Source: Candidatus Saccharimonadota bacterium
GTDB lineage: Bacteria > Eremiobacterota > Xenobia > Xenobiales > Xenobiaceae
Assembly (NCBI GenBank): GCA_004554425.1
Contig: SFMI01000162.1
Span: 1-5,300, forward strand
DNA: 5,300 nt
Reading direction: 5' to 3'
A program made the position numbers and the translations under genes. Positions 1 to 5,300 of this stretch are shown here, piece by piece. The notes below the pieces were generated by a model. That model was not told the origin of the DNA. It saw nothing but the letters and a program-made list of their open reading frames with translations, and searched no databases. How positions within the stretch are numbered: the stretch's first letter is position 1; every line of letters starts with the position of its first letter.

Positions 1-1758
1 ATCCAAACACTCGTTGGCATTATTCTTAACGTCTATATAGTTGGTGCTAAGTCCTTTACCTTTACCAGCAAAGCTCTTTACATTAACGACTTCCACATTA
101 CCACCGGTAACGTTGATTACGCCATTATTGATCTTAGAAATATCAATAGTATTGGAACCGCTATAATTTGGAGTTAAATCCTCAACATAACTATTATTGA
201 TAGTACCGTCGGAATTAGTCATGGCCGAATTGTACTTAACAATTCTGGCTTTATCACCACTAATTTCTACACGAACAGTAGCAAACGTAGGAACGGCAGA
301 GCCAATGCTCTTAAAGCCACCCTTACCATCGGAAACTTTAGTCATAGACTGAGCAATGTCAGGGCACTTACCATTACCATAGTGAGACTTCACATAGTTA
401 TAACTGGAGTCGGTGTTGACATTGTTATTGGCAGCTATGCTGATATTGATAGTTTTGGTGTTGTTGTTGCCAGTGTGGTCTTTAGCTTTGGCTGTAGCAT
501 ACTCAAAATAATTTTCAGCTTGAGGTAAACCGAGTGAAGGCGTACCGTCGCGCAAAGAGCCACTGAAGACTCCCTTTACATTGCTCAACTTTTGAGTGTC
601 TTGACCCTTGCCTCGTTTGTATTCGTAATCTTTGCTACTGCGGGCCGTAGTTACATCACCTTGGAAAGTATACTTGCTGCTGGTGAATGAACTGTTACTA
701 GAGAAGAAGCCGAGCTTACCGTCAAAGCCTCTATCATTTAAGTATTTCTTGACAGGATTCTTTTCAGGATCTGCGTTGCTGGCATTGCCATAACCGTCTA
801 CGCGCAAACGACCACTCTCGATATAACCTTCGGGAAGGAATACAGAAGAGCGAGCGATTTCGCGGCCAGCTTCAGTCTTGCGATCATAATCGCTATTACT
901 CTGACCAAGGTTTACGCCCAAAGCATCCCAAGAGCGAGCATTTTGAATGAAGTGCATAAAGTCGCAAGCCATGCTCTCACGCACACGCGCATCAACTACT
1001 CGAGTAGCCAAAGGAACTTTATTACTATTTACACCGTCGTTGGCATAAATTTTAGCAATAGAGAGAAGCTGATATTGGCTGGGCTGATTGGAGTGAGGAT
1101 AGCGGAACTCTGTGCAAACAACTTCAACTTCAGCATAATTATCGCCGCGCTGTCCATAATTGAGGCGATAAGTGTCACCGCCACTGGGATTTTTAAAAGA
1201 AATCAGGCGGCTATCACTACCGTCACGATTATTGTCCGTGCCTCCACCAGCGGCAAGATCTGTTCCGGTATAATTGGCGCACCATTTATCTTCACCAAGT
1301 ATCGTAGTAGTATCATACTCAAGCCCATACTTGCTTTTGAGCGTATTGCTGTCTAAAGAAGTAACCTCAACCCAAACCTCATCGTTTAAGGCTGTCTTGC
1401 TGTCACTAATATTTTTGGTGAGAACTAATTGACGTCCGTAGGGATAGTTATAGTTGCCGCCATTATAAGTATAAGCTTTGGTATTGACCCATTGAGAGCG
1501 ACGACCTGTATAGCCGATGTCAAAACTAGCTGGGCTAAAACCTATGCCAGGCTGTCCCATATAGTTGATAGCCGCTTCAAGTCCCCAGTTGGCCGCATGG
1601 AGAGCAGCTTCGTTGTAGTTGACAACTCTGGTAGTGCGGCTGTCGTGCAGAGACAAAGCTACTACAGTAGTGCCAATAGAAAATAAAACAGCAATGGTAA
1701 ACAGAGCGAAGGTTAGAGCTACGCCCCTCTTTACTTTTACTCTACGGGTAATATTCAT
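1..1758 (-). CDS. Large PilX/GspK-like pilus tip protein (C-terminus beyond window)
   Basis: The minus strand is open without a stop from the ATG at 1758 to the left edge: 586 codons, 3' end missing. The N-terminus (MNITRRVKVKRGVALTFALF) has basic residues, then Gly12, then a hydrophobic helix to about residue 34. The stretch VVNYNEAALHAANWGLEAAI follows, which is the PilX N-terminal pattern (basic-RG-hydrophobic helix, then A-x-x-A-A-x-x-G-L-E). Position +5 after the Gly is Phe, not Glu; loss of Glu+5 is known for GspK-type tip subunits. The rest is a Ser/Thr/Asn/Gly-rich, presumably extracellular domain with scattered Cys. A segment near residues 397-425 and a GVINVTGGNVEVVNV stretch close to the left edge resemble DUF4900-type pilus proteins, but that is a weak match by eye. 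Classical PilX is about 200 residues and GspK about 320, so this is much larger. It follows the PilW-like gene by 18 bases and has a strong AAGGAG site 11 bases before the ATG. The inferred role is pilus tip or adhesion. The family call is fairly sure; the function of the ectodomain is unknown. Confidence 0.82.
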   Translation of the reverse strand, partial: MNITRRVKVKRGVALTFALFTIAVLFSIGTTVVALSLHDSRTTRVVNYNEAALHAANWGLEAAINYMGQPGIGFSPASFDIGYTGRRSQWVNTKAYTYNGGNYNYPYGRQLVLTKNISDSKTALNDEVWVEVTSLDSNTLKSKYGLEYDTTTILGEDKWCANYTGTDLAAGGGTDNNRDGSDSRLISFKNPSGGDTYRLNYGQRGDNYAEVEVVCTEFRYPHSNQPSQYQLLSIAKIYANDGVNSNKVPLATRVVDARVRESMACDFMHFIQNARSWDALGVNLGQSNSDYDRKTEAGREIARSSVFLPEGYIESGRLRVDGYGNASNADPEKNPVKKYLNDRGFDGKLGFFSSNSSFTSSKYTFQGDVTTARSSKDYEYKRGKGQDTQKLSNVKGVFSGSLRDGTPSLGLPQAENYFEYATAKAKDHTGNNNTKTINISIAANNNVNTDSSYNYVKSHYGNGKCPDIAQSMTKVSDGKGGFKSIGSAVPTFATVRVEISGDKARIVKYNSAMTNSDGTINNSYVEDLTPNYSGSNTIDISKINNGVINVTGGNVEVVNVKSFAGKGKGLSTNYIDVKNNANECLD

Positions 1759-1767
1759 AAAAACTCC

Positions 1768-1775
1768 ATCTCCTT
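1768..1775 (-). promoter_or_regulatory. Strong ribosome binding site of the PilX-like gene
   Basis: On the minus strand AAGGAGAT lies in the 18-base gap after the TAG of the PilW-like gene. The AAGGAG core ends 11 bases before the ATG at 1758. It fixes this start and is the best Shine-Dalgarno match in the window, suggesting that the large tip protein is translated independently of the upstream gene. Confidence 0.7.
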
Positions 1776-1776
1776 C

Positions 1777-2772
1777 CTAGGCGCCAGCCTGCAAGCGAAC
1801 CTGAGTTTCCAAATCTATCTTGGTAGCAGATCTTTCATCGGCTCCCTTAGCATCTTTATAGACTTTAGTTTGGAACTTAATATTAAAGAGGTTGCGATTA
1901 TAGGTTGTGTAATACTGAGGTTCAATGTTGGTGTTATTGCTGGGATTATGATAAATAGGATGCGACACTCTAAAAGTAATCGTAGCCTTATTCCTAGCAA
2001 AAGCACCGCCTTTGGAAGTATCGGAAAGCTTCTTGTCGCTAAAACTCTTCTCGCTGGTATTACCTGGATTCAGTGACATAACCAACCAGTCAGCCTCATT
2101 ATTGGCAGAAGACCCCTGAGCTTTTACTCTGTTATTAGCATCTGCAAAATAAGAGCTGTTAAACATCCAAATTACGGCATCTACCTTTCGAGACGAATCG
2201 ATAGAGACTTTTTTCTCGGAAGCTGTATGACCACATTTTGTGCCATTATTGATATTATATACACGACGCCAAATGCGATCCGGAGTAGACTTAGGCACCA
2301 TCCACTCAACGTAAACATAATTTCTTACATCGGAAGGATCGAAAGCATAATTAGCTCCATCTTTGCCACTCATGCTAGCTTCCATCTTGGGCCTGGTAAA
2401 GATAAGGCGATCGTCTATATAGCAAACACCTTTGTTACCGGTAGTCTTCTTGACACTACTATCCATAGTTATGCTGGAATCGTAGCTGTCAGGCAAAACT
2501 ACACCCGAAGGCACGTTACTGGAGCCTACAAAACTGAGCGAACTGGAACCAGCCGAAGGTAAAATGGCAGCCAAACGCAATTCATCAGCCATGCGGTTCA
2601 TAGCTTCACGAGTAGCGGTAGCTGCAGTACGCACGCTGCGCTCAAACTCCTGAGCCCTCATGGCAGAAATGACCATGTAAGATAGGAACGCGACCATCAT
2701 GGCTAGCAAGCCAGAAGCGACCAAAACTTCAATAAGCGTAAAGCCGTATTTTCTTTTTAGCCTTATGTTCAT
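1777..2772 (-). CDS. PilW/GspJ-like minor pilin with class III prepilin signal
   Basis: This 331-residue protein starts with the basic leader MNIRLKRKYG, then FTLIEVLVA, the textbook prepilin peptidase site (cleavage after Gly10, mature Phe+1, Glu+5). A hydrophobic helix runs to about residue 38, and a heptad-like stretch with many Ala and Arg (about 40-65, including MNRMADELRLAA) continues the pilin spine helix. The soluble part (about 70-331) is Ser/Asn-rich with two Cys (about residues 117 and 181) and fits the PilW/GspJ size class better than a major pilin. The role, by family, is a minor pilin or pseudopilin in the tip complex that initiates assembly at the inner membrane. Its ATG overlaps the stop of the PilV-like gene by one base (TAATG), so translation is probably coupled; an AAGGA lies 13 bases upstream. 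The prepilin call is certain. The assignment to PilW rests on size, gene order and the helix pattern. Confidence 0.87.
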   Translation of the reverse strand: MNIRLKRKYGFTLIEVLVASGLLAMMVAFLSYMVISAMRAQEFERSVRTAATATREAMNRMADELRLAAILPSAGSSSLSFVGSSNVPSGVVLPDSYDSSITMDSSVKKTTGNKGVCYIDDRLIFTRPKMEASMSGKDGANYAFDPSDVRNYVYVEWMVPKSTPDRIWRRVYNINNGTKCGHTASEKKVSIDSSRKVDAVIWMFNSSYFADANNRVKAQGSSANNEADWLVMSLNPGNTSEKSFSDKKLSDTSKGGAFARNKATITFRVSHPIYHNPSNNTNIEPQYYTTYNRNLFNIKFQTKVYKDAKGADERSATKIDLETQVRLQAGA

Positions 2773-3317
2773 TATCTGTTACCGGTCCTTGCGCTAATTA
2801 CCGAAGCACTGCGAACGACTCTTTTACCGTTGATTGTTTCCGGCCAATAGACGTTTACTTCGATATTCCAGAATCTGGAGTCGTTGTTACCACCATTGCC
2901 CTTGTGATAGATATACACACCAGGACGTGCATTTTTTCCGGTAGATCCAGCTGCAGTGGCATAATCGAGCGTAAAGCCATCGTCCTTCAGTTCTTCTACC
3001 GATTGCAAAGCCCCATAGTAATTGTCAAAATTACCAGTTACTTCGCTTCTGGCATAATCCTCAATGTAATGCTTGCGTGCCCCTGCTATAGAAAAGAGAG
3101 ATGAATTGCACGCTACAGGCATGGCACGCAACTCCTCAGCAACTGCAGCAGCGTGTTTAGCAGCTCTTACTGAAGCTTGAGATTGCCTATTCAGCTTGAA
3201 AGCTGCCGGAAAAACAGAAGCGAAAGCCACTAGAGTAGAGGTTAAAACTGCTATGGCTACCATTATTTCCAGCAAGGTCAAGCCTCGCTGCCCTTTCCTG
3301 TGAATTTTTAATTTCAT
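2772..3317 (-). CDS. PilV/GspI-like minor pilin
   Basis: This 181-residue protein has the leader MKLKIHRKGQRG followed by LTLLEIMVAIAVL: prepilin cleavage after Gly12, Leu rather than Phe at +1, and Glu at +5. The hydrophobic helix reaches about residue 35. An Ala- and Gln-rich amphipathic stretch follows, ending near AEELRAMP, a pattern common in PilV and GspI proteins where the helix carries into an A-x-x-L-R motif. The small globular part (about 70-181) has one Cys (about residue 70) and ends with a basic stretch. It is the first gene of the minus-strand minor pilin operon. A purine-rich AAGAGAGG lies 11 bases before the ATG and a promoter candidate sits just upstream. By family it would pair with the PilW- and PilX-like proteins encoded downstream in a priming tip complex. 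Prepilin status is certain; the I/V-type assignment is likely. Confidence 0.86.
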   Translation of the reverse strand: MKLKIHRKGQRGLTLLEIMVAIAVLTSTLVAFASVFPAAFKLNRQSQASVRAAKHAAAVAEELRAMPVACNSSLFSIAGARKHYIEDYARSEVTGNFDNYYGALQSVEELKDDGFTLDYATAAGSTGKNARPGVYIYHKGNGGNNDSRFWNIEVNVYWPETINGKRVVRSASVISARTGNR

Positions 3318-3353
3318 ATGATGACGAACCTCTCTTCCATCCTACGTCTCTAT

Positions 3354-3383
3354 AGTATAGAATAAAAGTGTATATTAAGTCTA
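3354..3383 (-). promoter_or_regulatory. Candidate sigma70-type promoter of the minor pilin operon
   Basis: On the minus strand TAGACT (3383-3378, 4 of 6 to TTGACA) is followed after 18 bases by TATACT (3359-3354, 5 of 6 to TATAAT). Transcription would start near 3347 and give a leader of about 30 bases ahead of the ATG at 3317, including its ribosome binding site. The spacing and the AT-rich spacer are reasonable. No experimental support is available. Confidence 0.5.
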
Positions 3384-3407
3384 TTAAATCCTAGTTAATA
3401 AGTGTAT
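3366..3407. repeat. 8-bp direct repeat AAGTGTAT
   Basis: AAGTGTAT occurs at 3366-3373 and again at 3400-3407, with 34 bases between the starts of the two copies. The first copy lies in the spacer of the minus-strand promoter candidate, a position where a bound protein could affect transcription. The element is short and the region AT-rich, so chance cannot be excluded. Confidence 0.25.
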
Positions 3408-3427
3408 CTTTACGGACAAAATAGACT
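3378..3427. repeat. 8-bp inverted repeat, possible operator
   Basis: AGTCTATT (3378-3385) and its exact reverse complement AATAGACT (3420-3427) are separated by 34 bases. The left arm contains the -35 hexamer of the minus-strand promoter candidate. The right arm lies in the region where a plus-strand promoter would be expected. The arms are too far apart and too short for a strong hairpin. A shared binding site or two equivalent promoter elements is more plausible, but chance in AT-rich DNA is possible. Confidence 0.3.
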
Positions 3428-3462
3428 ATAAGGTCAATATCATTATAGGGGTTCTAAGGAAA

Positions 3463-3868
3463 TTGGCAAAGTCTAAATCTTCATTTTTTATCATACTTAT
3501 AGTATGCGCGGCTTTATTTAGCTTTTTATTTGTCCCAGCTCTAGCAGCCGTAGTAGAAGGCGATCAAGTAGTCAGATATGTAGACACTCCTACCGGAACT
3601 ATTTTATATCAAGGCACAGCTATTGATACTTCTCCCAAAGCAGACATTTCTAGCCAGCAAGACTACACTCCTGATTCTTTCAATGAAGAGACAGTAACAA
3701 CTAGTAGAAGTAAGAATACCGTTCAAAGTGAAATTCCGGAAGTTCCTAACTTTGAAGCAGAAGTAGAAGCTCCAGCACATCACTTTATTCCTTGTCATTG
3801 GAGCTATTGTTATTATAATAGGCGTAGGTATCATCCTATTTATTGCTAAATCGCGGGAGAAGAATTAA
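3463..3868 (+). CDS. Small secreted, membrane-anchored protein of unknown function, apparently frameshifted
   Basis: I do not recognise a family. The reading begins at TTG (3463), with AGGGG ending 11 bases upstream, the same spacing as other genes here; no in-frame ATG is available. Residues 1-28 are a clear signal peptide (basic start, long hydrophobic core, ALA-A cleavage site). Residues 29-105 are a polar, acidic, Thr/Ser-rich region containing VRYVDTPTGTILYQG and a Pro/Glu-rich end. In the starting frame the gene stops at 3849 after 128 residues with an implausible His/Tyr/Cys-rich tail. In the +1 frame, from about 3779, the DNA encodes a 23-residue hydrophobic segment (ITLFLVIGAIVIIIGVGIIL and FIA) and the tail KSREKN, with a stop at 3866-3868. 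That is a typical membrane anchor with a basic cytoplasmic end. The joined product would be about 134 residues, ending 2 bases before the next ATG. One extra base (or two missing bases) between about 3767 and 3785 would explain this. It could be a sequencing error, a true mutation or programmed frameshifting. It is probably co-transcribed with the GspH-like prepilin. Confidence 0.7.
3779..3868 (+). other. Out-of-frame membrane anchor segment of the preceding gene
   Basis: These 29 codons plus a stop are in the +1 frame relative to the TTG start at 3463. They encode one strong transmembrane helix followed by a short basic tail. The frame is closed upstream by TAG at 3764-3766, and between that stop and the helix there is no ATG, GTG or TTG, so it cannot be a separate gene with an ordinary start. 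It makes sense only as the displaced C-terminus of the small secreted protein. Confidence 0.7.
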
Positions 3869-3870
3869 AC

Positions 3871-4524
3871 ATGAAGATCTTTACGTCACCGCATCGCCAA
3901 AGGAAACTATTTGGCTTTACCCTTATTGAATTGATGGTCGTTATTGCGATTATCGGTACCTTAGCTGCTATAGGTATAGGAAACCATCGTCGCAATATTG
4001 CTAGAACTAACGTTCTTCAGGAGATGGAGCGTTTTTGTGGAGCTGTTAGAGAAGTTCCGCCTATGGCTCAGTCTTCCGGCGCCCCTTTAATGCTCAATAA
4101 TAATAAACTTGTAAAAGTTGATTACAGCAAACAAAATAAGCTGAGTGGCAATAGTGTTCTCAGCACTGGCAGCTCTTTTGTATGGAGAATTTATCAAAAT
4201 GGAATTATGATGAAACAAGGCTTTGTCGGCTCCTCCGATAAGGTGAAAGTTTCTATAACTCAAGGCTTAGTTAGCTCAAGTATGACTTCCCAAGCACCTG
4301 ATTTGAAACAAGGAACTTGGATAGGTATCTACGGAGCCGACCAAAATACCCAAGCTGTAACCAGCGAAAAGCCTGTTTTCGCCTTGATATTCCGTCCTAA
4401 CGGTACTCCTCTGGTAGATGGTAAAATCAGAGTTGTGCACTACGAAAACGAGAGACCTCGTAAAGGTGTGGAAATTAGCATCGATAAGATGGGCAGTATA
4501 AACGAGCAGCCTTACAATAAGTAA
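3871..4524 (+). CDS. GspH/FimT-like prepilin
   Basis: This 217-residue protein has a 15-residue basic leader ending in Gly15, then FTLIELMVVIAIIGTLAAIG: a perfect class III prepilin signal (Phe+1, Glu+5) with a continuous hydrophobic helix to about residue 37. A polar spine helix follows (about 40-60, including ARTNVLQEMERF), with one Cys near residue 58. The rest is a beta-rich globular part. The C-terminal portion carries FALIFRPNGTPLVDGKIRV and then a strand ending in a K-M-G-S-I turn. This resembles the end of GspH/FimT domains (F-x-P-x-G, then strands, then V-x-V-x-x-x-G-x-I). Major PilA/PilE pilins are usually shorter, so a minor pilin is preferred, though a major pilin is not excluded. 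A GGGAG ends 11 bases before the ATG, inside the end of the preceding gene. It would supply the H-type subunit missing from the divergent operon. A terminator follows directly. Confidence 0.82.
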   Translation: MKIFTSPHRQRKLFGFTLIELMVVIAIIGTLAAIGIGNHRRNIARTNVLQEMERFCGAVREVPPMAQSSGAPLMLNNNKLVKVDYSKQNKLSGNSVLSTGSSFVWRIYQNGIMMKQGFVGSSDKVKVSITQGLVSSSMTSQAPDLKQGTWIGIYGADQNTQAVTSEKPVFALIFRPNGTPLVDGKIRVVHYENERPRKGVEISIDKMGSINEQPYNK

Positions 4525-4556
4525 TATGTAAATAGCTTTTGCTGCAAGTTATTTAG

Positions 4557-4600
4557 AAAAAAATCGGAGCGCGAAGTTACATCAGCGTTCCGATTTTTTT
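4557..4600. terminator. Bidirectional Rho-independent terminator
   Basis: The arms 4557-4572 and 4585-4600 are complementary over 16 bases, with one G-U position when transcribed rightward. The core TCGGAGCGC pairs with GCGTTCCGA. The loop is 12 bases, and a run of seven A on the left and seven T on the right flanks the core. Each strand therefore reads as a hairpin followed by a U-tract. It lies 32 bases after the stop of the GspH-like gene and 11 bases after the stop of the opposing small gene, so it serves both convergent units. Confidence 0.88.
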
Positions 4601-4611
4601 GTTCTACTTTT

Positions 4612-4827
4612 CTATTCTTTTGAGCGTTGCCTCGCTTGCCAAAGGCGCTCAAATTCGGCAGCTTTAGCTTCTCGTTTGGCGCGCTCGTCTGCTGGCAGCA
4701 AATCCTTAATATCACTTTTACTTAAAGAAGCGATTTCGCTCTCTCGGCGCAAAGACACAGCCTCTTCAGAAATAGAAGCGGCCGCTTCATCTAATATTGC
4801 TTCGGCTTTAATTTGTTGTTCGTTCAT
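4612..4827 (-). CDS. Small charged helical protein downstream of the ADP-ribosyltransferase gene
   Basis: This is a 71-residue protein I do not recognise. It is rich in Ala, Glu, Lys and Arg with few aromatic residues and no Cys, and should be almost wholly alpha-helical, perhaps coiled-coil (for example the AEAILDEAAASISEEAVSL stretch and AKREAKAAEFERLWQ). A short break at about residues 42-46 (DLLPA) may separate two helices. There is no signal peptide or membrane segment, so it should be cytoplasmic. The ATG lies 3 bases after the stop of the ADP-ribosyltransferase gene, with GAGG 8 bases upstream inside that gene's end, so the two are very probably co-expressed. Tight pairing could mean an immunity or accessory partner. 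Small helical proteins next to head morphogenesis genes also occur in prophages. Neither is shown by the sequence. Confidence 0.65.
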   Translation of the reverse strand: MNEQQIKAEAILDEAAASISEEAVSLRRESEIASLSKSDIKDLLPADERAKREAKAAEFERLWQARQRSKE

Positions 4828-4830
4828 AAG

Positions 4831-5300
4831 CTAAGCCTCGTTTTTAGGCACATCGCCGGCAAAGACATGAAGTACAAAGCCCTTATTTTTCTCGTTGTAC
4901 TCTACGTCCATTACGGTCATTTTTGTATCAGGAGCCAACAGATATTCCTCTTCCTCAGGGAAAGGAGATAACTTCTTATCAGCAGCTACGTAAATGCCTT
5001 TGACGTTTTCGCCGATATAAAGCTTGGTGGCAACTTTAGGCTTATCTTGGAAATTAAATTTGGGATTGATCGTAGTAGACAAGAAGGTTTTACGGTTAGT
5101 TTGCGTACCGGCAATTTTGGCTTCCAGATAAGGAGCGAGTTCTTTGGTGCTGCAATCTACTTGCATTTGGGCAAACTTGTCATAATCTTCCGAACTCATA
5201 TAATTGCGCAACTCAGCCAAACTAGCTGTGCGATAAAGAATAGATCCCTGAGGTACATCATGACGCTCCAAAGCCCCACTCATACATTCGGTAGCTCTAC
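4831..5300 (-). CDS. ADP-ribosyltransferase domain protein (5' end beyond window)
   Basis: Counting from the Met at 5283, the 150 residues show the R-S-E signature of the ADP-ribosyltransferase superfamily (ADPRT exoenzyme type). The elements are GSILYR with Arg18 for NAD binding, FLSTT (67-71) for the Ser-Thr-Ser element, and EEEEYLLAPDT (110-120), where Glu111-x-Glu113 fits the catalytic ExE pair followed by the usual LL-x-P-x-T strand. Their order and spacing fit the fold. Such enzymes split NAD and transfer ADP-ribose to a protein; ExE versions usually target arginine. The frame stays open upstream of Met 5283 to the window edge (residues RATEC precede it). No good ribosome binding site is seen there, and the domain normally has a helical N-terminal part before the Arg, so the true start is probably outside. 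It could be a secreted or antibacterial toxin, or the C-terminal domain of a phage head morphogenesis protein. The fold call is good; the target is unknown. Confidence 0.75.
   Translation of the reverse strand, partial: RATECMSGALERHDVPQGSILYRTASLAELRNYMSSEDYDKFAQMQVDCSTKELAPYLEAKIAGTQTNRKTFLSTTINPKFNFQDKPKVATKLYIGENVKGIYVAADKKLSPFPEEEEYLLAPDTKMTVMDVEYNEKNKGFVLHVFAGDVPKNEA

Larger units (their letters stand above)
3318..3462. promoter_or_regulatory. Divergent intergenic control region
   Basis: This 145-base AT-rich gap separates the minus-strand PilV-like gene from the plus-strand small membrane protein gene, so it must hold promoters for both directions unless one side is read through. It contains the minus-strand promoter candidate, an 8-bp inverted repeat (AGTCTATT at 3378-3385 and AATAGACT at 3420-3427) and an 8-bp direct repeat (AAGTGTAT at 3366-3373 and 3400-3407). 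On the plus strand only weak promoter hexamers are visible: TATCAT at 3438-3443 with CGGACA 19 bases upstream, or TAGACT at 3422-3427 with TATAGG 16 bases downstream. Both would leave a very short leader. No coding potential is seen here. Confidence 0.55.

Noticed and set aside
943..1686. Plus-strand open frames within the large PilX-like gene (137 and 85 codons)
   Set aside because: They lie antisense to a continuous 586-codon minus-strand frame with a clear pilin N-terminus. They lack ribosome binding sites and read as shadow sequence.
1815..3104. Other short open frames on both strands across the PilW- and PilV-like genes
   Set aside because: All overlap two secure prepilin genes in other frames and show no start signals or recognisable motifs.
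1..3317. Verru_Chthon cassette proteins as the identity of the three leftward genes
   Set aside because: The number and type of pilin-like genes are similar, but the large protein's N-terminus matches PilX (AANWGLEAA) better than the pattern I recall for cassette protein A. It cannot be decided by eye.
3604..3834. Minus-strand open frame of 76 codons opposite the small membrane protein
   Set aside because: It is antisense to a gene with a convincing signal peptide and has no ribosome binding site; its Cys/Ile-rich product looks random.
3740..3868. Sortase LPxTG or exosortase PEP-CTERM sorting signal at the end of the small protein
   Set aside because: The rebuilt C-terminus has a transmembrane helix and a basic tail but no LPxTG motif. 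The Pro/Glu residues before the helix do not match the VPEP-type motif, so only a plain anchor is supported.
4557..4600. Small RNA or mobile element end at the 16-base inverted repeat
   Set aside because: The A and T runs flanking a GC core between convergent genes are fully explained by a bidirectional terminator. No second copy or target duplication is seen.
4512..4715. Minus-strand open frame of 67 codons across the terminator
   Set aside because: It runs through the bidirectional terminator and overlaps the 71-codon gene, which has a proper start and is coupled to its upstream gene.
1..5300. CRISPR array, tRNA or insertion sequence
   Set aside because: I found no regularly spaced repeats, cloverleaf-like segment or transposase motif on either strand.

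Overview
The window comes from a bacterium that makes type IV pili or a related type II secretion pseudopilus, so most likely a diderm. Base composition is moderate to AT-rich, Shine-Dalgarno sites are clear, and one gene appears to start with TTG. The sequence alone does not settle the phylum, and I see no rRNA, tRNA or marker gene that would.

Positions 1-3317 hold three genes on the minus strand, read from right to left. They are a PilV/GspI-like minor pilin (2772-3317), a PilW/GspJ-like minor pilin (1777-2772) and a very large PilX/GspK-like protein that runs off the left edge (1-1758). The first two overlap by one base and the next gap is 18 bases, so this looks like one operon. A good promoter candidate lies at 3354-3383. 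The order V-W-X matches the classical minor pilin operons whose products form the tip complex that primes pilus assembly.

Positions 3318-3462 are a divergent control region with an 8-bp inverted repeat and an 8-bp direct repeat. To its right, on the plus strand, are a small secreted or membrane-anchored protein of unknown function (3463-3868, with an apparent frameshift near its C-terminus) and a GspH/FimT-like prepilin (3871-4524). Together the two arms supply H-, I-, J- and K-type minor pilins. The unknown small protein is placed as if it belonged to the same assembly.

A near-perfect bidirectional terminator (4557-4600) separates this module from a minus-strand pair on the right. The pair consists of a 71-residue charged, probably helical protein (4612-4827) and an ADP-ribosyltransferase domain protein (4831 to beyond the right edge). 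The latter carries a recognisable Arg / Ser-Thr-Thr / Glu-x-Glu signature. It could be a toxin-type effector or the C-terminal part of a phage head morphogenesis protein, and the missing upstream sequence would decide. The observations most worth following are the frameshifted membrane-anchor gene, the ADP-ribosyltransferase pair and the oversized tip-pilin ectodomain.
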